Assembly (NCBI GenBank): GCA_030038695.1
Contig: JASHSN010000495.1
Location: 1-5,048 of the forward strand
From: Nitrososphaeraceae archaeon
GTDB taxonomy: Archaea; Thermoproteota; Nitrososphaeria; Nitrososphaerales; Nitrososphaeraceae
DNA length: 5,048 nt
Direction of reading: 5' to 3'
In this document: positions 1-4,945 of the stretch, piece by piece
How positions within the stretch are numbered: position 1 is the stretch's first letter
Layout of the letters: every line of letters begins with the position of its first letter
Notes under the pieces: model-generated
Databases searched by the model: none
Seen by the model: only the letters and a program-made list of their open reading frames with translations
What the model was told of the DNA's origin: nothing
Program-made: the position numbers and the translations under genes

Positions 1-141
1 CTCGGTGGATCATATCCCGGCGTTTGCCGCATGAGATTCAGAACCACAACTTCCCTGAGCATGGGGCCAGGAAACATCAGGAGCATCCTTTTTTTTGAAC
101 CATTGGGCTTTAAGCAGGGGCGAACTCTTCAGGTCAAATAA
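1..141. other. Left edge, open in several frames; possible gene end
   Basis: This segment is more GC-rich than the DNA after it and has open frames on both strands, so it may contain the edge of a gene lying outside the window. On the plus strand frame 1 is open from the edge to a TAA at 139-141, frame 2 ends at a TGA at 32-34 (last residues IPAFAA), and frame 3 ends near 98. On the minus strand a frame could start with ATG at 77 (MFPGPMLREVVV) and run off the edge. A run of eight T at 89-96 could be a terminator for a plus-strand gene ending at 34. None of the peptides is recognisable, so no frame is chosen. Confidence 0.2.
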
Positions 142-561
142 AATTTACAAATAGTTTTTTTGCTTACCCTTTACATTCATGAGATAAGGAAATGCGGCTC
201 CCTACATCTCTTCTTTGAAGAGAATCGGACATCCAAACAACAACTTTTTGTATTCATTTGCGCATCATTGGGGGCTGGTTTCCTGATATAACAAGGGCGA
301 ATTTAATAGTCGATATGGCGACCTTCTTTGCCCCAGCGAAAAAGGCAATTCAAAGAGCTAGGCCTCTCCATCTTTCGACCAAATGCCGTTCTTGTTGCAC
401 GTTTTACAAACACGGTTTTGTCAATCAAATGATTTTTATCGAACAAAGTTTTTTTTATCGAACAAGAGTCTGAAGAATGGAGTGACAAAATAATCAGAAA
501 TCAGATCCTTGATTTTGTTTTGAAAAGGCCAAAAAGAGCTGCTCATATATAATGTCATAAG
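142..561. other. Gene-poor stretch with a weak broken reading frame
   Basis: No gene can be supported here. The longest plus-strand frame starts at a TTG at 258 and ends at 473; it contains a CRSCC cluster but resembles no family I know. Just after a run of eight T (449-456), another plus frame (433-552) encodes a protein-like end, EEWSDKIIRNQILDFVLKR. Skipping one T would join the two, so this may be a decayed small gene, or simply chance. A 14-base direct repeat (433-446 and 452-465) lies at the junction. The minus-strand frames here look like shadows. Confidence 0.25.
433..465 (+). repeat. 14-base direct repeat, period 19
   Basis: The motif TTTTTATCGAACAA occurs at 433-446 and again at 452-465. 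The second copy sits inside the T8 tract. A period of 19 is not a multiple of three, so the duplication itself changes the reading frame. Only two copies are present, which is too few for an array. Confidence 0.6.
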
Positions 562-693
562 ATGAACAAATGCCCAGAATGTGGAAAACAATATAGAAGT
601 AAAGATGTGCTCGTTCGTCATATCTTGTTTTATCATGACAGAGTCGATATCTGGTCTATGGGCAACATAGTCATTCCACTACTCGAGGCGTGA
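562..693 (+). CDS. One-finger C2H2 zinc microprotein (43 aa)
   Basis: This short gene encodes MNKCPECGKQYRS followed by a helix and ends at TGA 691-693. Residues Cys4, Cys7, His20 and His25 form a textbook C2H2 zinc finger (C-x2-C-x12-H-x4-H), with Tyr11 and Leu17 at the usual core positions. A tail of about 18 residues (DIWSMGNIVIPLLEA) follows. Single-finger C2H2 proteins are common in archaea, where they are thought to bind DNA, RNA or protein partners; the target here is unknown. ATG 562 is the only ATG before the zinc ligands. No clear ribosome binding site precedes it, and the TATA-like stretch at 544-553 is too close to drive a leaderless start at 562, so the promoter is uncertain. The minus-strand frame opposite (436-636) is hydrophobic but has no family features and is treated as a shadow. 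Confidence 0.72.
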   Translation: MNKCPECGKQYRSKDVLVRHILFYHDRVDIWSMGNIVIPLLEA

Positions 694-789
694 AGCATGA
701 CGGAACGTCCTGTCAAATCCAAAAACGCCAGGCCAATTGGGTTCCTTTACTTCTATTGTTATCTTCTGTTATGATGGGTTGAAGCGGCA

Positions 790-796
790 TTTTTTT
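790..796 (+). terminator. T7 tract, possible archaeal terminator
   Basis: Seven T in a row lie about 100 bases after the zinc-finger stop codon, at the end of a T-rich stretch. Archaeal RNA polymerase commonly terminates at such U tracts without a hairpin. It also overlaps the stop codon of the convergent gene. Function is inferred from position and composition only. Confidence 0.3.
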
Positions 797-962
797 ACGC
801 TTTTCCCCTGTCAAGCATCCAAGATAATATGCCTAATTGTGCACTCAACATGAGTCGTCCAGCCTCTTGTAAACTCTCTCCTGTTCTTTCAGAATCCAAT
901 ATCTTCTCGAGTTCTTTTTTCGTTGCTTCGAACATCTTTTCAACTTCCTCTTGACTTCTCAT
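795..962 (-). CDS. Small helical protein of unknown function (55 aa)
   Basis: The product starts MRSQEEVEKMFEATKKELEK and ends SWMLDRGKA. I do not recognise the family. The first half is rich in Glu and Lys with heptad-like spacing of Val7, Met10, Phe11, Leu18 and Ile21, suggesting an amphipathic helix. After a short break (SERTGES) there is a second, more hydrophobic helix (residues 31-50) ending in Trp48. A helical hairpin or small coiled-coil protein is likely. The start is supported by a TATA-like box at 985-994 centred about 27 bases upstream, which would give a leaderless transcript beginning at the ATG. It converges with the zinc-finger gene. It is cytoplasmic by composition; no signal or membrane segment is seen. 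Confidence 0.62.
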   Translation of the reverse strand: MRSQEEVEKMFEATKKELEKILDSERTGESLQEAGRLMLSAQLGILSWMLDRGKA

Positions 963-984
963 ATTTCAGTCAATCCCTTTTTGT

Positions 985-994
985 GATATAATAT
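985..994 (-). promoter_or_regulatory. TATA box for the 55-aa gene
   Basis: Read on the minus strand this is ATATTATATC, centred about 27 bases before the ATG at 962. That spacing puts the expected transcription start at or within a few bases of the start codon, the leaderless arrangement common in thaumarchaea. Confidence 0.55.
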
Positions 995-1004
995 TCGCAA
1001 ATGA

Positions 1005-1076
1005 TCAGCCTTCAAATCTTATCCATGGCGGCTTGTCGTATGCGATCACTTTTCTATTGTCATCAATGAAAGTCGA
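1005..1076 (-). pseudogene. Possible gene-end remnant
   Basis: A minus-strand frame between two stops encodes FIDDNRKVIAYDKPPW followed by IRFEG and TGA at 1005-1007. It reads like the C-terminus of a small soluble protein but has no ATG and no TTG start; only an internal GTG is available. It lies in the 135-base gap between the 55-aa gene and the secreted-protein gene. It may be a relic or chance, and no family is recognised. Confidence 0.2.
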
Positions 1077-1097
1077 TTATTCGAAAACCAGCGCAAT

Positions 1098-1529
1098 TCA
1101 TTTATGGCTCATTTGTTGCCCGCTGTTATACCCATAGATACATTCAGTCTCTGCCAGTGGCTTTGTTTGATAGATAGCACAGTAACCAACATTATCCGGA
1201 ATACCCACAGGCGCTTTACCACCAGAAAAGCCATGTTTGAAATACACTGATTGTGTGTGAGTAGGATTTGATAAAAATCCGGCATCATAACCTTTTTGAC
1301 AATCCTGCTGTGATTGATTCTGGAATTGTGCGCAAGTAGTTATATCAAATTCATCTTTACCTGCAGAGCCGCTCACAAAACCAATTCTGTAGGCCGGACT
1401 TGATTTCATCGTAGCAACGGTCGTCCCAGGCTGCTTAATATTTGTAATATCTTTTTTGTAAGCAAGGGTCGAATTGGTCGAAATACAAAGCACCATTATT
1501 AACATTAATGCTACGAATATATTTTTCAT
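1098..1529 (-). CDS. Secreted four-cysteine protein with internal duplication (143 aa)
   Basis: The protein begins with a Sec-type signal peptide: Lys2, a hydrophobic core at about residues 4-16, and a likely cleavage after Ala23 (TLA|YKK). The mature part has four cysteines (66, 77, 117, 130) and two related halves. Each half has an aromatic-x2-GF motif (Tyr47/Gly50-Phe51 and Phe97/Gly100-Phe101), then two Cys separated by 10 or 12 residues, then C-x2-GY-x2-G (Cys77-Gly84 and Cys130-Gly137). One disulfide per repeat is the simplest reading. It is probably exported to the cell surface or pseudoperiplasm; a catalytic role is not evident. The signal-peptide Cys15 is not in a lipobox. The ATG at 1529 fits both the signal peptide and a TATA box about 30 bases upstream. 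It is transcribed alone. The family is not recognised by name. Confidence 0.75.
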   Translation of the reverse strand: MKNIFVALMLIMVLCISTNSTLAYKKDITNIKQPGTTVATMKSSPAYRIGFVSGSAGKDEFDITTCAQFQNQSQQDCQKGYDAGFLSNPTHTQSVYFKHGFSGGKAPVGIPDNVGYCAIYQTKPLAETECIYGYNSGQQMSHK

Positions 1530-1554
1530 ACTAATCTTAGACGATCACGACCCT

Positions 1555-1563
1555 GTTATAAAT
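1555..1563 (-). promoter_or_regulatory. TATA box for the secreted protein gene
   Basis: The minus strand reads ATTTATAAC, close to the archaeal TATA consensus, centred about 30 bases before the ATG at 1529. The expected transcript would have a leader of only a few bases. Confidence 0.6.
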
Positions 1564-1576
1564 GCAGACTTGTCTT

Positions 1577-1738
1577 CTAATGGCACGCCTCTTTTAGACT
1601 AGTGGACACCAGAAGAAAATACCTCGAACGAATCAAAGCCAGCAGAGCTAATTTGCAAGTTGTTGCTCCATGGTGATTGACTTGTAACCGTTGGTGCTTG
1701 TCGTGGTTGTAGTTGTTGTTGTGCTTGTGCTTGTGCAT
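1577..1738 (-). CDS. Possible His-rich small protein (53 aa), uncertain
   Basis: The frame starts at ATG 1738 and encodes MHKHKHNNNYNHDKHQ, then a more hydrophobic part (LALLALIRSRYFLLVS) and ends ...EACH. Eight of the first 23 residues are His, which would suggest metal binding if it is made. In its favour are AAGGA six bases before the ATG and a TTTATT box at 1760-1765, about 25 bases upstream. Against it, the His run is what any CAC/CAA repeat gives in this frame, and a competing frame (1599-1787) looks at least as protein-like. I cannot decide between the two. Confidence 0.25.
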   Translation of the reverse strand: MHKHKHNNNYNHDKHQRLQVNHHGATTCKLALLALIRSRYFLLVSTSLKEACH

Positions 1739-1787
1739 AGGAATTCCTTATTGTGAACCAATAAAGAATAACAATGAGTCTGTAATC
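1599..1787 (-). pseudogene. Gln-rich secreted peptide frame without a start codon
   Basis: This frame, open from just after TAA at 1788-1790 to TAG at 1599-1601 (62 residues), begins with a hydrophobic segment (LIVILYWFTI), then a signal-cleavage-like SYAQAQ, a Gln/Pro-rich linker, and a tail containing WSNNLQISSAGFDSFEVF. That order is typical of small exported archaeal proteins. No ATG, GTG or TTG lies in frame before the hydrophobic segment, so the 5' end may be lost, frameshifted, or start at a rare codon such as ATT. It overlaps the His-rich frame at 1577-1738, so at most one of the two is likely to be real. Confidence 0.3.
1692..1738 (-). repeat. Low-complexity CAA/CAC/AGC triplet-like tract
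   Basis: On the minus strand the tract is built of CACAAG, CAA and CAACCACGAC units with almost no T. It is therefore open in all three frames, giving His/Asn-rich, Gln/Ala-rich and Thr/Ser-rich readings. Such tracts change length easily by slippage. The Thr-rich reading belongs to a longer frame (1648-1896) that shows no other protein character. Confidence 0.6.
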
Positions 1788-2030
1788 TTATACCTATCCA
1801 GTTCAAGAATTTATCATGACAGGTCAGCATTTGCTTCGTAATAGCTTTCTCAGAAACATGCAACGAATCTCTGAAGGTCGGTATTATTATTTCCAAACTA
1901 CCATCAATCTAATCCCACTAATAATAACAGTGTGATTGTCTGTCAGGGTTACTCGCTCCACATTGCTAGCCATACCACAATAAACAACATCACATAAACA
2001 GGGTAATCTTAAACATGATTCAAAATATTC
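1788..2030. other. Intergenic stretch, nothing assigned
   Basis: Between the low-complexity region and the tnpB relic, minus-strand frames cover most of the DNA but show no motif, plausible start context or family feature. More of the tnpB gene would be expected here on the plus strand, yet I could not recognise any of it in the three plus frames. The region is probably decayed or unrelated DNA. Confidence 0.4.
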
Positions 2031-2267
2031 GAGAATTGGACATGACAAACTTGTAGAAGGTGTAGCCAACTAGGAAGAAGAAGTACACAAGGATTGTTTG
2101 TGTGTAAGACTTGTGGTGAAGAGAATGCTGGTAAAAATGCTGCTTTTAATATCGCTTACCGGGCTTTGGGATATATTTCCAAAGTAGGAGTAACTGTGAA
2201 CATACCCATAACTCTTGCTAGTACAGACAGGAGTGCAATGAGACAGAAAGAGGCTACCGGTCTATGA
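2031..2267 (+). pseudogene. tnpB: tnpB (IS200/IS605 family) 3' relic with zinc ribbon
   Basis: The frame ending at TGA 2265-2267 encodes the C-terminus of a TnpB-type RNA-guided nuclease. TCRRC (codons 2049-2063) and CKTCG (2103-2117) form the C-x2-C-x13-C-x2-C zinc ribbon, followed by NAAFNIAYRALGYISKVG and a tail as in archaeal TnpB. In family members an Asp two residues before NAA is the last RuvC catalytic residue; here it is Gly (GGT, 2130-2132). An in-frame TGA at 2043-2045 falls where the usual Y-T-S-x-T-C motif has Ser, one base from TCA, and a second TGA lies at 2016-2018. The preceding roughly 300 residues, including the other RuvC residues, are not found. It is a dead fragment. Its 3' end normally overlaps the guide RNA gene; no guide RNA could be defined here. 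Confidence 0.8.
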
Positions 2268-2297
2268 CCCGTAGTTGTTCACATCTATGAAGATAGT

Positions 2298-2305
2298 GAT
2301 ATATA
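2298..2305 (+). promoter_or_regulatory. TATA box for the dioxygenase-hydrolase operon
   Basis: GATATATA lies about 40 bases before the dioxygenase ATG, which predicts a transcription start near 2327 and a leader of about 15 bases. A GAGG at 2327-2330 could pair with 16S rRNA but would sit at the extreme 5' end. The box lies only 31 bases after the tnpB relic, so the operon has its own promoter and is probably not read through from the relic. No clear repressor palindrome was seen around it. Confidence 0.45.
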
Positions 2306-2341
2306 CAAACAACTTAGAAGACAAATGAGGACAAGGTTAAA

Positions 2342-3367
2342 ATGATAAGCAAGAGTATTCATGGAATTCATCACGTTACAGCCATAACTGGCGACGCACA
2401 AAGAAACATAGATTTTTATGTTAATAGTTTGGGACTTCGGCTTGTAAAACTGACGGTAAATCAAGACGACCCAACTTCATACCACCTCTATTATGGTGAT
2501 GAGTTAGGACGTCCAGGTACTATTCTTACCTTCTTTCATTGGCCCGATGCTCCCAGAGGACGTAGAGGAAATAGCGAGGTGATTGCGACTTCTTTTCTAA
2601 TTCCTGAGAATTCTGTAAAGTATTGGATAGACAGATTCAAGAGCAGACAAATCGAATTTCGTGGACCTCACAAACGTTTTGAAGAACAAGTAATTACGCT
2701 ATATGATCCAGATGGATTAGGATTGGAACTTGTAACACATGGATCTGCTCAAGATAGAAGTGTTAATGTATGGAGAGAAGGTCCTATTCCTACTGAACAG
2801 GCCATAAGAGGTTTTCATTCTGTAACTCTATCAGAAGAAGGATACGAACGTACTGCCTCCGTTTTGACTGATGAATTGGGATTCACCCCCACCAGTCAAG
2901 AGGGCAATCGCTTCCGTTATGAGATTTCGAATGTAGATGGTGTTAGCCTGGGAGGAGAAGAATCAGGACGAGCTAATATTGTTGATATTCTTTGCTTACC
3001 GTATAAACAACAAACGGTTATAGGGATTGGCTCAGTTCATCACGTAGCATGGCGTACACCTACTGATGAACAACAAATGGTTTTACGTCGCAATATTGTC
3101 AGAGCTGGATTAAATGCAACTCCTGTAATAGACAGATTCTATTTCCATTCTGTATATTTCCGTGAACCTGGAGGTGTTCTGTTCGAAATTGCTACCAATC
3201 CTCCTGGATTTACGGTAGACGAAAAAGCTGAGGATCTCGGTACCGGTCTAGTGCTTCCTCCTTGGCTTGAATCTATGCGTAACGATCTTGAAAAAGTTCT
3301 GCCTCGACTAGAGTTGCCCAAGAAAGAAGATGTATTAAAGAAAAAGCGTGATACTAAGGAGAATTAA
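2342..3367 (+). CDS. Ring-cleaving dioxygenase, VOC fold, MhqO/MhqE-like (341 aa)
   Basis: This is a glyoxalase/extradiol dioxygenase superfamily enzyme with four beta-alpha-beta3 modules in two domains. The N-terminal domain starts with GIHHVTAITGD (His10) and ends DPDGLGLELV (Glu129). The second starts GFHSVTL (His159), continues with SVHHVAWRT (His233) and closes with YFHSVYFREPGGVLFEIAT (His269, Glu282). By analogy with type I extradiol dioxygenases, His159, His233 and Glu282 are the likely Fe(II) or Mn(II) ligands; this is inferred. The PPGF motif and the LGTGLVLPPWLE...LP.L tail are typical of the MhqO/MhqE group, which in Bacillus and Staphylococcus cleaves hydroquinones and catechols during quinone stress. 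A Lys-rich tail (326-341) extends a little beyond the usual end. It is cytoplasmic. The start matches the conserved family N-terminus. It is first in an operon with the hydrolase 7 bases downstream. The substrate is unproven. Confidence 0.9.
   Translation: MISKSIHGIHHVTAITGDAQRNIDFYVNSLGLRLVKLTVNQDDPTSYHLYYGDELGRPGTILTFFHWPDAPRGRRGNSEVIATSFLIPENSVKYWIDRFKSRQIEFRGPHKRFEEQVITLYDPDGLGLELVTHGSAQDRSVNVWREGPIPTEQAIRGFHSVTLSEEGYERTASVLTDELGFTPTSQEGNRFRYEISNVDGVSLGGEESGRANIVDILCLPYKQQTVIGIGSVHHVAWRTPTDEQQMVLRRNIVRAGLNATPVIDRFYFHSVYFREPGGVLFEIATNPPGFTVDEKAEDLGTGLVLPPWLESMRNDLEKVLPRLELPKKEDVLKKKRDTKEN
3356..3361 (+). promoter_or_regulatory. Shine-Dalgarno site deciding the hydrolase start
   Basis: AAGGAG within the last codons of the dioxygenase lies 13 bases before ATG 3375. 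It falls downstream of the alternative GTG at 3348, so it can serve only the ATG. The spacing is somewhat long, but internal operon genes in archaea often use such sites. Confidence 0.5.
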
Positions 3368-3374
3368 ACAAAAA

Positions 3375-4055
3375 ATGGACAAGAATACTCAACTTGGTTT
3401 CATTCATCGCTTCCTCCTTCCAAATAAAGTAAGTGGATCTAGAACAAGAGAACACGAAACGCAAGGAAAAAAGGTATTTGCAACTCTCCTTCTACTTCAT
3501 GGTACTGGCGGAAGTGAAGAAGATATGCTTCCTCTGGGACAACAGTTAGCTCCCGAAGCCGCAATACTTAGTCCTCGAGGTAAAGTCTTGGAGAACGGAA
3601 TGCCTCGCTTCTTTAGACGGTTGTCTGAAGGAGTTTTTGATCTAAAAGACCTCAAATTTCGCACTTATGAACTTGCAGATTTTGTTGAACAGGCATCTAG
3701 AATTTACAGATTCAGTTTGCAGCACGTGGTAGCTGTAGGTTATTCGAACGGCGCAAACATAGCAGCAAGTGAGCTATTACTTCGACCAGAAATAATTTCT
3801 ACAGCTCTACTCTTTCGTGCTATGGTTCCCCTTGTCCCAGAGACATTACCAGATCTTAGTAACAAACATATTTTCATGTCTTCCGGTTTGTATGATCCAA
3901 TAGTTCCGAAGCAAGAAGCAGAGAGACTTTTTGGCATATTTAAAAAAGCAGGTGCTAAAGTTTCACTCAATTGGCAGGATAGTGGTCATGAATTAACAAT
4001 GAAAGAAGTTCAGAATGCAGAAGAGTGGCTGCATTCAAATATTGTTAAACCTTAG
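3375..4055 (+). CDS. Alpha/beta hydrolase, MhqD-like carboxylesterase (226 aa)
   Basis: This is a serine hydrolase of the phospholipase/carboxylesterase family. LLLLHGTGGSE (38-48) is the oxyanion-hole loop, GYSNGA (122-127) holds nucleophile Ser124, GLYDPIVP (171-178) holds Asp174, and SGHELT (203-208) holds His205, so the triad is complete. ISPRGK-like LSPRGK (65-70) and the alternation of strands and helices match the MhqD group of about 200 residues. No signal peptide is present, so it is cytoplasmic. In Firmicutes, mhqD is co-transcribed with a ring-cleaving dioxygenase and induced by quinones; the same pairing here supports a role in clearing aromatic electrophiles. Its natural ester substrate is not known. 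The frame also opens at GTG 3348, which would overlap the dioxygenase by 20 bases; ATG 3375 is preferred because the ribosome site AAGGAG precedes it and the first nine residues (MILRRIKQK) are not family-like. Confidence 0.88.
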   Translation: MDKNTQLGFIHRFLLPNKVSGSRTREHETQGKKVFATLLLLHGTGGSEEDMLPLGQQLAPEAAILSPRGKVLENGMPRFFRRLSEGVFDLKDLKFRTYELADFVEQASRIYRFSLQHVVAVGYSNGANIAASELLLRPEIISTALLFRAMVPLVPETLPDLSNKHIFMSSGLYDPIVPKQEAERLFGIFKKAGAKVSLNWQDSGHELTMKEVQNAEEWLHSNIVKP

Positions 4056-4192
4056 TAATACAAACCCTCAGTCCATAAACTCACTTCCTCACTCATTGTT
4101 ACTTCTCGTTTGCGGCATCAAACAGACAATGGATAAAGAAAATGTCACTTTGCGTCTGCAGTCCAGCCTTCATTCCTTCCTAGGACATAGAC
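4056..4192. other. Convergent intergenic gap
   Basis: The gap separates the converging ends of the hydrolase and P-II genes. An A-rich run at 4138-4145 (TTTTCTTT on the minus strand) could terminate the P-II transcript. For the plus strand only short T-rich pieces (4097-4112) are seen. There is no convincing hairpin or small gene. Confidence 0.3.
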
Positions 4193-4531
4193 TTAAATCG
4201 CCGCATCTCCTCTCATTTTTGTTCTTATGTCTACTGCGATTGGCACGTCCACTACAAAAATTTTTCCTCCCAGATCCTTACCTAATGTGTCTGTGATCTT
4301 TGAAATTAAATCTTCAACTTGGTCATCTTTAACAACAACTTCTATCTTAGTTCTAGGAATGTATTCTGGTTGTGCCTGCATAGTGCCTCTTCCGATAAAG
4401 ATAGGATCGGCTTTTATCCTTCCACTTCCTTCTATTGTGTAATAACTCATTCCACCAGTATTTACATGCTTTAGGATCTCATGCGCTTCCTTCAATTCCC
4501 TATGTGGAATTATTATTTCGATTCGTTTCAT
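4193..4531 (-). CDS. P-II family regulator, divergent nucleotide site (112 aa)
   Basis: The length equals E. coli GlnB, and the fold markers align: MKRIEIIIP start, TGGM (25-28), EGSGR (34-38), TKIEVVV (61-67), GGKIFVVDV (88-96) and the terminal IRT...DAAI. P-II trimers sense ATP/ADP, 2-oxoglutarate and energy state and bind ammonium transporters or nitrogen enzymes. Several key residues differ. GlnB Gln39 is Ile, the T-loop is two residues longer and lacks Tyr51 (no uridylylation), the B-loop is two residues shorter before Gly84 with Thr83 to Leu, Gly87 to Leu and Asp88 to Gly, and Arg101 is Asp. Gly84, Lys85, Gly89, Lys90 and Arg103 remain. It may therefore bind a different ligand or bind ATP weakly. 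No amtB or glutamine synthetase gene is adjacent. A TATA-like box lies about 26 bases before the ATG. Confidence 0.88.
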   Translation of the reverse strand: MKRIEIIIPHRELKEAHEILKHVNTGGMSYYTIEGSGRIKADPIFIGRGTMQAQPEYIPRTKIEVVVKDDQVEDLISKITDTLGKDLGGKIFVVDVPIAVDIRTKMRGDAAI

Positions 4532-4552
4532 GAAATGATATACGATTTGTGA

Positions 4553-4561
4553 GATAAAATT
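4553..4561 (-). promoter_or_regulatory. TATA box for the P-II gene
   Basis: The minus strand reads AATTTTATC, centred about 26 bases before the ATG at 4531, preceded by a purine-rich AAAG that could be the TFB contact. The spacing predicts a leaderless transcript. Confidence 0.5.
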
Positions 4562-4633
4562 CTTTGCTGCTGACTCTGTCCATCCTCCCAGAGCTAAAGC
4601 ATATGGGGTTTCTTCGTGATCATTTTATTCCTG

Positions 4634-4641
4634 TTTATAAT
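4634..4641 (+). promoter_or_regulatory. TATA-like box before the small frameshifted gene
   Basis: TTTATAAT is a good archaeal TATA match and would start a transcript near 4663, 18 bases before ATG 4681. A second AT-rich candidate, AAATATTTT at 4652-4660, is about 25 bases from the ATG and would make the transcript leaderless. Either could be used. Confidence 0.4.
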
Positions 4642-4680
4642 CACATTATCCAAATATTTTGGTGCTGACTATTTCCTTCT

Positions 4681-4861
4681 ATGGGTACACAAGTTTTGAA
4701 AGATTGGACTAATTGGAAAGATACACGTAAACCAAGCACAAAAGATGACCTAGTTTTTTCACTAAGAGATGAATATCAATTGACGCGGAGACAGCAAGTA
4801 GCATCCTGGCCTTGCCGATATTGCTGAGTCTGAAGTGCAATATAAACTCGCAGTGTCATAA
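4681..4861 (+). pseudogene. Small helical protein gene, apparently frameshifted
   Basis: From ATG 4681 the frame encodes MGTQVLKDWTNWKDT and continues through DDLVFSLRDEYQLTRRQQVA, then changes character (SWPCRYC) and stops at TGA 4825-4827, giving 48 residues. The frame one base over continues smoothly with GLADIAESEVQYKLAVS to TAA 4859-4861. A one-base change around 4801-4811 would restore a product of about 59 residues with two charged helices. I do not recognise the family. If the short frame is real it gives a 48-residue protein with an unusual Cys-containing end. Two TATA candidates lie upstream, so it is probably transcribed. It could also be a sequencing error rather than a mutation. 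Confidence 0.4.
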
Positions 4862-4888
4862 CAGAATACATCGGTGTGCCTCTACAAA

Positions 4889-4917
4889 AGCGTATGATAT
4901 GAAAAATCATAAACGCT
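4889..4917. other. Hairpin with a two-base bulge
   Basis: AGCGT (4889-4893) and ATGAT (4894-4898) pair with ATCAT (4906-4910) and ACGCT (4913-4917), leaving AA (4911-4912) bulged and a seven-base loop. It lies 28 bases after the end of the restored small frame and has no T run behind it, so it may be a transcript 3'-end structure rather than a classical terminator. Confidence 0.4.
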
Positions 4918-4945
4918 GCAAACTAGAATATTAGTAGCTGTGTTT

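Noticed and set aside
436..636. Minus-strand hydrophobic frame of 66 residues
   Set aside because: It lies opposite the zinc-finger microprotein, whose Cys2His2 pattern is far stronger evidence, and it shows no start signal or family motif.
697..774. 25-codon plus frame starting just after the zinc-finger stop, hydrophobic at its end
   Set aside because: Too short, no ribosome site, and no motif. The minus strand here also reads protein-like (EVKEPNWPGVFGFDRT) but has no start codon.
1648..1896. Minus-strand frame of 82 residues with a Thr/Ser run
   Set aside because: The Thr run is a by-product of the triplet-like tract, and the rest has no recognisable protein features.
1887..2069. Minus-strand frame of 60 residues, with an internal stretch NVERVTLTDNHTV that looks protein-like
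   Set aside because: It overlaps the tnpB relic on the other strand, and a shorter start at 1973 would leave only 28 residues. No family or convincing promoter was seen.
3139..3321. Minus-strand frame of 60 residues
   Set aside because: It is the antisense shadow of the C-terminal domain of the dioxygenase.
4227..4442. Plus-strand frame of 71 residues
   Set aside because: It is the antisense shadow of the P-II gene, which is clearly recognisable.
4519..4602. Minus-strand ATG at 4602 region preceded by GGGAGG, opening a 27-residue frame
   Set aside because: It overlaps the P-II start in another frame and its product has no protein character; the TATA box at 4553-4561 fits the P-II ATG better.
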